Shown here: one piece after another, positions 25,448-32,062 of the stretch | How the letters are laid out: each line of letters opens with the position of its first letter | Numbering within the stretch: the first letter of the stretch is position 1 | NCBI GenBank assembly: GCA_027296625.1 | Contig: JAPUIX010000038.1 | Span: 1-32,062 of the forward strand | Origin: Gammaproteobacteria bacterium | GTDB taxonomy: Bacteria; Pseudomonadota; Gammaproteobacteria; JAKEHO01 | Direction of reading: 5' to 3' | Length of the DNA stretch: 32,062 nt | Notes under the pieces: model-generated | The model's input: the letters and a program-made list of their open reading frames with translations, nothing else | Database searches by the model: none | What the model was told of the DNA's origin: nothing | Made by a program: the position numbers and the translations under genes

Positions 25448-25899
25448 AACTTGCGATCGCCGACCCCGCCGCCATGGAAGCACTCGGGGGGGGCCTCGCC
25501 AGACACTGTCCGACGGGAACAAGCCTCTTTCTTCAGGGTGAGCTGGGTGTTGGGAAGACCACGTTGGCCAGGGGTTTTTTGCGTGCGCTGGATTATAAGG
25601 ATGTTGTAAAAAGCCCCACCTTTACCCTGGTCGAATCCTACGACCTTGGGGGACGCAGGATTTATCATTTTGATCTGTATCGGTTAACCAATCCCCGGGC
25701 GCTGGAGGAATTAGGGTTCCGGGACTATTTCGATGGCGAGGCGCTGGCCTTGGTTGAATGGCCCGAGCACGCCGCTGGCCGGTTGGGGACCGGTGATATC
25801 CTTGTGCGTATTGCCTACGCGCCTTCCCATCGTGCGGTGGTCCTTGAGTGGCAGACTCCTGCTGGGCGCGCAGTCCTAAACCAGCTTTCTTTTCCTTAA
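25444..25899 (+). CDS. tsaE: tRNA threonylcarbamoyladenosine biosynthesis protein TsaE
   Basis: A 151-residue ATPase needed, with TsaB and TsaD, to make the t6A37 modification of tRNAs that read ANN codons. It shows Walker A GELGVGKTTLARGF, the switch-like SPTFTLVESYD, HFDLYRL and ALVEWPE. Length is typical. It begins in an ATGA overlap with nnr, so translation is probably coupled. A short AAGCC/GGCTT stem straddles its stop codon and might slow transcription before the 191-base gap to the amidase. Confidence 0.95.
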   Translation: MKLAIADPAAMEALGGGLARHCPTGTSLFLQGELGVGKTTLARGFLRALDYKDVVKSPTFTLVESYDLGGRRIYHFDLYRLTNPRALEELGFRDYFDGEALALVEWPEHAAGRLGTGDILVRIAYAPSHRAVVLEWQTPAGRAVLNQLSFP

Positions 25900-26090
25900 G
25901 CCGCGCGTGGCTTGTGTCTATAGCGAGTCCGCCCTCGTGGGATTTGCCGTTACCGCGCCATTTCCGTTGGCTCTGCAGACATAAATAGCTTGAAAAGCAA
26001 ATACATATGAAATTTAGCTAAAAACTGCTTGAAATTACCTGAATAAGGACTACAAAATAAAGAAACTATTGATACAAGATTGCACTGGAT

Positions 26091-27398
26091 ATGCGCTTAG
26101 TTGCCGCCTTGGTTCTGTTGCTGCTGCCGGGGTCGGTTGCGGCTCAGCCTGTGGAACTCAAAAACGTCCGCATTTGGGCTGCACCCGACAATACGCGTGT
26201 GGTGTTTGATGTCACAAGCCCAGTTGATCATAAGCTGTTCACGTTAGCGAGTCCGCATCGCGTCGTCATCGACATGCGCGCTGCGCGATTTCGTCGATCA
26301 CCCCGGCAACCGTCGGCGAGCGATAAGCTGCTGGCGGGCATACGTAGCGCCCCGCGGAACAACACTGATCTGCGGGTAGTGTTGGATCTGAAAAAGCGGG
26401 TAAAGGCCAAGAGCTTTTTACTTAAACCAAACGAACGCTACGGCCATCGGCTGGTGGTCGACCTCTACGACATCCAAAAGCACAAAAAGTCACGATCAGG
26501 TGCCGATCGAATTCCGAGTACAAAATCTAAAAATGGCGTCAGAAATGTGGTGATCGCCATCGATCCCGGCCATGGCGGCGAGGATCCTGGGGCACGTGGC
26601 AAGCGAGGTACCTATGAAAAGGATGTCGTGCTCTCGATCTCGAAGCGCCTTGCAAAATTAATTAACAGCGACCGCGGCATGCGCGCGGTGTTGGTTCGCA
26701 AGGGCGATTATTTCGTGAGGCTGCGCAAACGCATGGAAATTGCTCGCGAGCACAAGGCAGATTTGTTTATCTCGATCCACGCCGATGCGTTCAAGCAGCG
26801 CAACGTTCGGGGGTCGTCCGTCTACGTCTTGTCACAACGCGGGGCGAGCAGCGAGGCCGCACGATGGCTTGCGGAGCGTGAAAACGCGTCAGACCTTATC
26901 GGTGGTGTCAGCCTTGATGATAAAGACGGTGTTCTGGCTTCCGTATTGTTCGATCTGTCCCAGACTGCCACACGCGAAGCCAGCACCGATGTAGCATACC
27001 GGGCGCTGGCCGAGTTGAAGAAAGTAGGAAAGGTACATAAACGCGGTGTGCAGCATGCGGGCTTTGCGGTCCTTAAATCGCCCGATATCCCCTCCATACT
27101 GATCGAGACGGCTTATATCTCTAATCCCTACGAGGAGAACAGGCTCCGCGATCCAGGGCATCAAGATGGAATTGCGCGTGCCATATTTAGGGGGCTCAGC
27201 GGCTATTTCCAGCATCATCCGCCACCTGGTACGTTGTATGCGGCACGCGAACACGTCATAGCGCGGGGTGAAACGCTTTCTGGAATCGCACAGCAGTATC
27301 GGGTGAGCCAAAAAAGTCTGCGTGTTACGAACAAGCTACCTGATGACCGCTTACAGGCGGGGCAGAAGCTTCGTATTCCGGTAGGAGAAGGCGGCTAA
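26091..27398 (+). CDS. N-acetylmuramoyl-L-alanine amidase (AmiB/AmiC type) with AMIN and LysM domains
   Basis: A 435-residue secreted cell-wall hydrolase that removes peptides from peptidoglycan during cell separation. A signal peptide (residues 1-18, ending VAA) leads into an AMIN domain (about 21-125, starting VELKNVRIWAAPDNTRVVF). The zinc-dependent Amidase_3 domain (about 150-380) has ligands in IAIDPGHGGEDPGARG, YEKDVVLSISKRL, SIHADAF and PSILIETAYISNPYEE. The C-terminus holds one LysM (HVIARGETLSGIAQQYRVSQ). The LysM end is as in AmiB of E. coli, which occupies the same genomic slot. The upstream gap of 191 bases is AT-rich (25980-26070) with GCTTGAAA repeated at about 25988 and 26027, probably a promoter. 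Confidence 0.95.
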   Translation: MRLVAALVLLLLPGSVAAQPVELKNVRIWAAPDNTRVVFDVTSPVDHKLFTLASPHRVVIDMRAARFRRSPRQPSASDKLLAGIRSAPRNNTDLRVVLDLKKRVKAKSFLLKPNERYGHRLVVDLYDIQKHKKSRSGADRIPSTKSKNGVRNVVIAIDPGHGGEDPGARGKRGTYEKDVVLSISKRLAKLINSDRGMRAVLVRKGDYFVRLRKRMEIAREHKADLFISIHADAFKQRNVRGSSVYVLSQRGASSEAARWLAERENASDLIGGVSLDDKDGVLASVLFDLSQTATREASTDVAYRALAELKKVGKVHKRGVQHAGFAVLKSPDIPSILIETAYISNPYEENRLRDPGHQDGIARAIFRGLSGYFQHHPPPGTLYAAREHVIARGETLSGIAQQYRVSQKSLRVTNKLPDDRLQAGQKLRIPVGEGG

Positions 27399-27474
27399 CA
27401 AGAAGTCCACAGTGATGCGATAGCGGGGTTCGCCGCGCTACTCGCCCATGGCGAACGGACAGCACGACATCCCG

Positions 27475-27480
27475 TATAAT
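27475..27480 (+). promoter_or_regulatory. Perfect -10 hexamer close to the mutL start
   Basis: A consensus TATAAT lies only nine bases before the preferred mutL ATG at 27490. Transcription from it would begin at or near the ATG and give a leaderless or nearly leaderless message. No good -35 box is seen 17 bases upstream, so function is uncertain. Confidence 0.3.
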
Positions 27481-27489
27481 GTCGGCGTC

Positions 27490-29301
27490 ATGACTGATGT
27501 TGGTTTACCCTCCCGCATTCGGATTCTGCTCCCTCACATCGCGAATCAGATCGCCGCCGGCGAGGTGATCGAACGTTCTGCATCCGTCGCCAAAGAGTTG
27601 CTCGAGAACAGTCTCGATGCTGCTGCCACGCAAATCGATATTGCCGTAGAGCACGGCGGAGTCCATTTGATACGGGTGCGCGACAATGGTGCTGGCATTC
27701 ACCGTGATGACCTTCTACTTGCACTGTCTCGCCATGCTACCAGTAAGATTGCCTTGCCCGAAGATCTCGAACGGGTCTCGACACTCGGATTTCGTGGGGA
27801 AGCGTTACCGAGTATTGGTTCGGTCTCCCATCTTTCCTTGGTGTCCCGCACGAAGGAAGATGAGACGGGGTGGGCAGTGAATGCAGAGGGCGAGAAGGCG
27901 CCGACGGCGAGCGAGCCACGGCCTCACCCACCGGGCACCACGGTCGAGGTGCGCGACCTATTTTTTAATATGCCAGCGCGGCGCAGGTTTCTGCGCTCCG
28001 AAAAGACTGAATTCCTCCATTTGCATGGGCTGGTGAAACGGATTGCACTGAGCCGCTTTGACGTCGGGATCAGTCTGCACCACGACCAACGTCCGGTGCT
28101 CAATGTGCGCCCGGCTAAGTCCGATGAGGAGAAAGATCGCCGGCTTACCAGCCTATTCGGTGCCGCATTTTTGGGGCGTGCCAGACGCATAGATTATCAG
28201 GCGGCCGGTCTTCGAGTCTGGGGCTGGCTCGGTCTACCTGCCGCCGCGCGCAGTCAGACCGATATGCAGTATGTCTACTTGAATGGTCGCATCATCCGAG
28301 ACAAGCGGATTAATCATGCTCTTCGCCAGGCCTACGACGATTTACTCTATCCCGGTCGGCATCCGGTTTACGTCCTCTATTTGGAAGTGGATCCCTCTTG
28401 TGTCGATGTCAACGTGCATCCCACCAAGCATGAAGTGCGTTTTTGGGATCCTCGCACTGTTCATGATTTTCTTTACGGACGTTTGCATCAGGCATTGAGC
28501 GAATGTTCTCCACTGATCTCGGCCGATGGTGGCGAATCACTACCCCCTTGGCCCGTCGCTCGAGCGGCTGGTGCGCATGCGCGCTGGGCCGCTCATGGCC
28601 GCTGGCCTCAACCCCCCCCGGGCGCCTTAGTTCAAGATCGGACTCGACATCATTCGATCGCTTCTGAGACCGTTGTTGCGGAGGCGTCAGCGTCTCGGGC
28701 AGCGAAGCAGGCGCCACCACCGCCGCTTGGTCGGGCGCTGGCGCAACTGCACGGCAAATATCTGATCGCCGAGACGCGTTTAGGCATAACGCTGGTGGAT
28801 ATCCAGGCAGCTCAGGCGCGAATCGCCTTTGCCCGGCTAACAGCAGCGTATGAAAGTGGCCCTGTGCGGTCGCGTCCGCTGCTTCTCCCCGTGGGTATCG
28901 TGGTGGCAGAGACTATGATCGATTTGGCTGTCGAATTTGCATCAGACCTGGCCCGGGTTGGGTTGGTGGTCGACCGCGTCGGCCCGGATAGGCTCATGGT
29001 TCGAGAGATCCCGGCGCTGCTAGTGCGAGCGAATGTGGAGGCGTTGGTACGAGATGTGCTTGCGGTGACTGCCGATCATTCACGGGATGGGAACGCGAAC
29101 GCATTTCCTCAATCTTTGCTCGCTACGTTGGCGGCGCATGCACACTATGAACCAAGTGGCCATCTCGACCTAGCAGAGTTGAACGTGCTGCTTCGCGATC
29201 TCGAGCAAGTCGACGCCCATGCCGAGAAAAGCCATGAAGGTGTTGTATGGAGGGAGCTTTCGCTCGAGGCGCTAGATGCCCTATTGCGACGGAGAAAATG
29301 A
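27490..29301 (+). CDS. mutL: DNA mismatch repair protein MutL
   Basis: A 603-residue mismatch-repair protein that links MutS to strand incision. The GHKL ATPase motifs are intact: IANQIAAGEVIERSASVAKE with catalytic Glu36, ENSLDA, RVRDNGAGI and TLGFRGEALPSIGSVS, then the transducer lobe with NVHPTKHEVRF. The C-terminal dimerisation domain starts near residue 415 (GRALAQLHGKYLIAETRLG). At residue 437 the endonuclease motif DQHAAHER of other MutL proteins is replaced by DIQAAQAR, and the second and third metal sites are not evident. It therefore looks nuclease-free, as in MutH-using bacteria. ATG at 27490 gives the family start; an ATG at 27448 is the alternative. The stop overlaps miaA. Confidence 0.95.
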   Translation: MTDVGLPSRIRILLPHIANQIAAGEVIERSASVAKELLENSLDAAATQIDIAVEHGGVHLIRVRDNGAGIHRDDLLLALSRHATSKIALPEDLERVSTLGFRGEALPSIGSVSHLSLVSRTKEDETGWAVNAEGEKAPTASEPRPHPPGTTVEVRDLFFNMPARRRFLRSEKTEFLHLHGLVKRIALSRFDVGISLHHDQRPVLNVRPAKSDEEKDRRLTSLFGAAFLGRARRIDYQAAGLRVWGWLGLPAAARSQTDMQYVYLNGRIIRDKRINHALRQAYDDLLYPGRHPVYVLYLEVDPSCVDVNVHPTKHEVRFWDPRTVHDFLYGRLHQALSECSPLISADGGESLPPWPVARAAGAHARWAAHGRWPQPPPGALVQDRTRHHSIASETVVAEASASRAAKQAPPPPLGRALAQLHGKYLIAETRLGITLVDIQAAQARIAFARLTAAYESGPVRSRPLLLPVGIVVAETMIDLAVEFASDLARVGLVVDRVGPDRLMVREIPALLVRANVEALVRDVLAVTADHSRDGNANAFPQSLLATLAAHAHYEPSGHLDLAELNVLLRDLEQVDAHAEKSHEGVVWRELSLEALDALLRRRK

Positions 29302-30314
29302 TTAAAGGCCGAAGGCCATCTGCCGGGCGACCCACTAAACGGAATGGCGGTGTGCCGATCGATGATCAGCATTTGCCTCCCTTGATTTTTTTAATGGGGC
29401 CAACAACCGCGGGAAAGACGCGGCTTGCCGTTGAGCTTGTTGAGCGCTTGCCTTGCGATGTCATCAGTGTCGATTCGGCAATGGTGTATCGGGGCATGGA
29501 TATCGGCACGGCCAAACCGACACGGGACGTGCTTGATCGGGTGCCCCACCGGTTGATCGATATTTGCGATCCGGCTGAGCCCTATTCTGTGGCCCGGTTT
29601 CGCAGAGATGCGCTCCGCGAGATAGAGGATATCAGCAGCAAAGGAAGGATCCCGTTATTGGTGGGGGGTACGGGGCTATATTTCCGCGCTTTGCAAAACG
29701 GTATTTCGAAACTGCCTTCGGCTGACAAGCGTCTCCGTGCGTCACTCGAAGCTGACGCACGTGCACAAGGTTGGCATTCCCTGCATGCGCGACTGGCGGA
29801 GGTTGACCCCCCCTCGGCAAACCGAATTCATCCAAATGACCCTCAACGCATACTCCGTGCCTTGGAGGTGTTTGAACTCACCGGGCAGCCGCTGACGGAT
29901 CATTTTTCGCGACAGACACGAGATTCTCTGCCTTATCGGGTGGTGAAGTTCGTGCTGGCACCTCGTGAACGCGGGGTGATTCACCAATCCGTGAAGACAC
30001 GTTTTCACCGAATGCTGGAGCGCGGCCTCGTTGACGAGGTGCGGGGTTTGTATGAGCGGCGTGACTTGGGCCCACACCTGCCGTCCGCTCGGATTGTTGG
30101 CTATCGTCAGGTTTGGCGCTATTTGGAGGGGTCGTTGGATTACCCGGGGATGGTGGAGCGTGCGATTGTTGCAACGCGTCAATTAGCAAAACGTCAGTTG
30201 ACTTGGCTGCGCTCAGAACGTAATGCCACCTGGTTTGACGGCAGCGACGAAGATGTACTTGGTAGCCTGTTGAAGTTCTTGGAGGGAGCCCCGATGGTTA
30301 CAGGACGATTGTAA
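29298..30314 (+). CDS. miaA: tRNA dimethylallyltransferase
   Basis: A 338-residue enzyme that adds dimethylallyl to A37 of tRNAs reading UNN codons. It has the P-loop LMGPTTAGKT (residues 32-41), DVISVDSAMVYRGMDIGTAKP-type substrate loop (given in part), GGTGLYFRAL, and NDPQRILRALEV. The ATG overlaps the mutL stop as ATGA. This leaves an N-terminal extension of about 28 residues, rich in Lys, Arg and Gly, ahead of the usual start; a GTG at 29352 would remove most of it. Otherwise complete. hfq follows, as in E. coli, and may be partly transcribed from within miaA. Confidence 0.95.
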   Translation: MIKGRRPSAGRPTKRNGGVPIDDQHLPPLIFLMGPTTAGKTRLAVELVERLPCDVISVDSAMVYRGMDIGTAKPTRDVLDRVPHRLIDICDPAEPYSVARFRRDALREIEDISSKGRIPLLVGGTGLYFRALQNGISKLPSADKRLRASLEADARAQGWHSLHARLAEVDPPSANRIHPNDPQRILRALEVFELTGQPLTDHFSRQTRDSLPYRVVKFVLAPRERGVIHQSVKTRFHRMLERGLVDEVRGLYERRDLGPHLPSARIVGYRQVWRYLEGSLDYPGMVERAIVATRQLAKRQLTWLRSERNATWFDGSDEDVLGSLLKFLEGAPMVTGRL

Positions 30315-30347
30315 TATAATGTTAAAAAAGCGCGGTGGTGCGATAAT
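30315..30347 (+). promoter_or_regulatory. AT-rich region with -10-like hexamers before hfq
   Basis: TATAAT at 30315-30320 and GATAAT at 30342-30347 both lie in the 84-base gap between miaA and hfq. Neither has a strong -35 box at the right distance. One or both may drive hfq separately from miaA, as hfq has its own promoters in relatives. Confidence 0.3.
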
Positions 30348-30398
30348 ATGAACCCCGTTACGTACCGAAATATAACTATAAATATTAAGGAGATCATC

Positions 30399-30638
30399 AT
30401 GAGCAAGGGGCATTCACTCCAGGATCCGTATCTCAATACTCTACGTAAAGAACGCGTCCCAGTGTCTGTTTACTTGGTAAACGGCATAAAACTCCAAGGG
30501 CAGATCGAATCGTTCGATCAATTTGTGGTATTGTTAAGAAACTCGGTAAGCCAAATGATCTACAAACACGCCATCTCTACCGTGGTGCCAGCGCGGAATA
30601 TCAAAATCCCCAGAGATGAAGACAGCGGAGAGGACTAA
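30399..30638 (+). CDS. hfq: RNA chaperone Hfq
   Basis: A 79-residue Sm-like RNA chaperone that forms hexamers and pairs small RNAs with their targets. The start is set by AAGGAG eight bases before the ATG; an upstream in-frame ATG at 30348 has no such site. Sequence landmarks: [20 protein letters not shown], the Sm1 motif [15 protein letters not shown], and the Sm2 motif with YKHAIST carrying the conserved Lys-His of the proximal RNA-binding face. The C-terminal tail is short (about ten acidic residues, ending EDSGED), unlike the long tail of E. coli Hfq. hflX follows after 32 bases. Confidence 0.97.
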   Translation: MSKGHSLQDPYLNTLRKERVPVSVYLVNGIKLQGQIESFDQFVVLLRNSVSQMIYKHAISTVVPARNIKIPRDEDSGED

Positions 30639-30670
30639 TCTCTGCTATTTGGTGAGTCAGCGTCGAGCCA

Positions 30671-31975
30671 ATGCCTTTGTTCGATAATATAGATAGTGGC
30701 GAACGTACCATTCTGGTGCACTTGAGCTTCCGAGACACGGAAGTTAATGAGGAACTACAGGAGTTTAGGGAGCTTGCCGCATCGGCCGGCGTTTTCCCGC
30801 TCGCGACGTTAACGGGTTCGAGAGAGGTGCCGGACCCGCGATACTTTGTGGGTAGTGGGAAAGCGCAAGAGATCAAGAAGTGCGTTGCCCAGTGTAGCGC
30901 AGACATTGTGCTCTTCAATCATGCACTGACGCCTGCCCAGGAACGGAATCTGGAACGCCTGGTAGGCTGCCGTGTACTTGATAGAGCGGGCCTCATTTTG
31001 GACATCTTCGCACAGCGTGCTCGTACCTATGAGGGCAAGCTGCAAGTAGAACTTGCACAGTTGCAGCATCTGTCCACCCGACTCGTGCGAGGGTGGACAC
31101 ACCTTGAACGTCAGAAAGGCGGTATCGGATTGCGGGGACCTGGTGAAATGCAGCTTGAAACGGACCGTCGGCTGATTGGGCAACGGATCAAGCATATCCA
31201 CCAGCGCCTGGAAAAAGTGAGACGGCAGCGGCAAATGGGACGAAAGCTGCGCCGCAAGGCGGCGTTGCCGATTGTCTCGCTAGTGGGTTACACGAATGCT
31301 GGCAAGTCGACCCTGTTCAATCGTCTAACGGGGGCAGCAGTCTACGCCGCGGATAAGTTATTCGCGACCCTTGATCCTACGTTGAGGCGGATTGAGCTGT
31401 CCGGTTGCGGCTCCATGGTCCTCACAGATACGGTCGGGTTTATTCGGCATCTCCCGCATGATCTGGTGGCGGCCTTCCGCGCAACGCTGGAAGAGGTCCG
31501 CGAAGCCAATTTGTTGCTGCATGTGATTGATGCCCACGACGAGCAGCGACATGAGCGGATAGAGCAGGTCAATGAGGTCATTCAAACCATAGGCGCCTCA
31601 CGCGTTTCCCAGGTGGAGGTCTACAATAAGCTTGACCTACAGGATAATGACGTGCCCAGAGCGGAGCGGAACCAGGATGGGCGTATTCACCGCGTCTGGT
31701 TGTCTGCAAAGACGGGGGCTGGTTTGGAGTATCTCACCGCAGCCCTCTCCGAACAGGTCAGAGAGGATACTGTCAGGCGCTGGCTCCAAATTCCTGCCTC
31801 GGCCGGAAGGCTGAGGGCGCGTCTCTTCCAGCTCGGTGCGGTCCGACAAGAGTGTGGCAATGAGGATGGTGGGTGGATGCTGGAAGTGGAGCTTCAGCGG
31901 CGGCGCCTTGACCGGCTGTGCCGTGATGCGGGTCTGGATTCTGAGCGGGTTGCAGTGGGACTGGCAGCCACTTAA
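30671..31975 (+). CDS. hflX: GTPase HflX
   Basis: A 434-residue ribosome-associated GTPase that splits stalled ribosomes under stress. The N-terminal HflX domain shows GSREVPDPRYFVGSGKAQEI and the glycine-rich GGIGLRGPGEMQLETDRR linker, followed by the G domain with G1 GYTNAGKSTL (about residue 207), G3 DTVGF and G4 NKLD. A C-terminal domain of about 60 residues completes it. Length is typical. It sits between hfq and hflK as in E. coli; the gap to hflK is 53 bases. Confidence 0.96.
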   Translation: MPLFDNIDSGERTILVHLSFRDTEVNEELQEFRELAASAGVFPLATLTGSREVPDPRYFVGSGKAQEIKKCVAQCSADIVLFNHALTPAQERNLERLVGCRVLDRAGLILDIFAQRARTYEGKLQVELAQLQHLSTRLVRGWTHLERQKGGIGLRGPGEMQLETDRRLIGQRIKHIHQRLEKVRRQRQMGRKLRRKAALPIVSLVGYTNAGKSTLFNRLTGAAVYAADKLFATLDPTLRRIELSGCGSMVLTDTVGFIRHLPHDLVAAFRATLEEVREANLLLHVIDAHDEQRHERIEQVNEVIQTIGASRVSQVEVYNKLDLQDNDVPRAERNQDGRIHRVWLSAKTGAGLEYLTAALSEQVREDTVRRWLQIPASAGRLRARLFQLGAVRQECGNEDGGWMLEVELQRRRLDRLCRDAGLDSERVAVGLAAT

Positions 31976-32028
31976 AATCCACCGTGCCGAGAGAGCGGCG
32001 GTTCGAACATTACACTGGAGAAATAATC

Positions 32029-32062
32029 ATGGGTTGGAATAATCCCGGCGGCAACGGGAGTA
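32029..32062 (+). CDS. hflK: HflK, first codons only
   Basis: The last 34 bases open a frame MGWNNPGGNGS, preceded by TGGAG ten bases upstream. This matches the Gly/Asn-rich start of HflK, the SPFH-family inner-membrane protein that, with HflC, modulates the FtsH protease. The rest lies beyond the window. The call leans on gene order (hflX is directly upstream) as well as these 11 residues. Confidence 0.85.
   Translation, partial: MGWNNPGGNGS

Overview
The window reads as a chromosomal segment of a gammaproteobacterium, probably an early-branching, respiratory lineage. Two observations support this. The run orn - nnr - tsaE - amidase - mutL - miaA - hfq - hflX - hflK (23.4 kb to the end) matches the order known from Escherichia coli. 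The nuoL-M-N block is followed by a DUF2818 gene, a neighbour seen mainly in Betaproteobacteria and in some deep gammaproteobacteria. Most of the window is ordinary housekeeping DNA. No insertion sequence, phage gene, CRISPR array or long repeat was seen.

Layout. 1-4 kb: end of the complex I operon (nuoL partial, nuoM, nuoN, DUF2818). 4.0-6.1 kb, minus strand: an overlapping three-gene unit for a Sco-type copper chaperone, a periplasmic PCu(A)C copper chaperone and phosphatidylserine decarboxylase. 6.2-11.3 kb: the most unusual part. Two close paralogues of a cytoplasmic Ser/Thr kinase fused to a C-terminal cyclic-nucleotide-binding domain lie on the plus strand. Between them, on the minus strand, are a membrane-anchored protein with five 28-29-residue repeats and a LysM-like end, and a two-CBS-domain protein. 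Behind the first kinase is a wreck of glucose-6-phosphate isomerase (pgi) in which the first ~67 codons are joined directly to the last ~40. 11.4-15.5 kb, minus strand: a trehalose/glucose unit, GH15 hydrolase - otsA - glucokinase, with no otsB in view. 15.5-18.8 kb: a loose region with an orphan TetR C-terminal fragment, three single tRNA genes (Arg-CCT, Ala-CGC, Ser-GGA), a four-helix membrane protein and a TIGR04283-like glycosyltransferase. 18.8-21.6 kb: 4.5S SRP RNA, dnaX, ybaB, recR. 21.7-23.4 kb, minus strand: small c-type cytochrome, M48 CAAX-type protease and a 39-codon ORF overlapping its start. 23.4-32 kb: the orn-to-hflK block.

How the genes work together. The kinase/LysM/CBS cluster looks like a signalling module: two kinases that may sense a cyclic nucleotide, a CBS protein that may sense adenine nucleotides, and an envelope protein anchored in the inner membrane. 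Nothing in the sequence proves that they interact. The GH15-OtsA-Glk unit would couple trehalose or glucan hydrolysis to glucose phosphorylation and trehalose-6-phosphate formation. The decayed pgi next to these genes hints at an older sugar-phosphate cluster that was rearranged. All start choices were made by eye from Shine-Dalgarno-like sequences and family N-termini. Genes in tight units very often share a four-base stop/start overlap (ATGA or TTGA).
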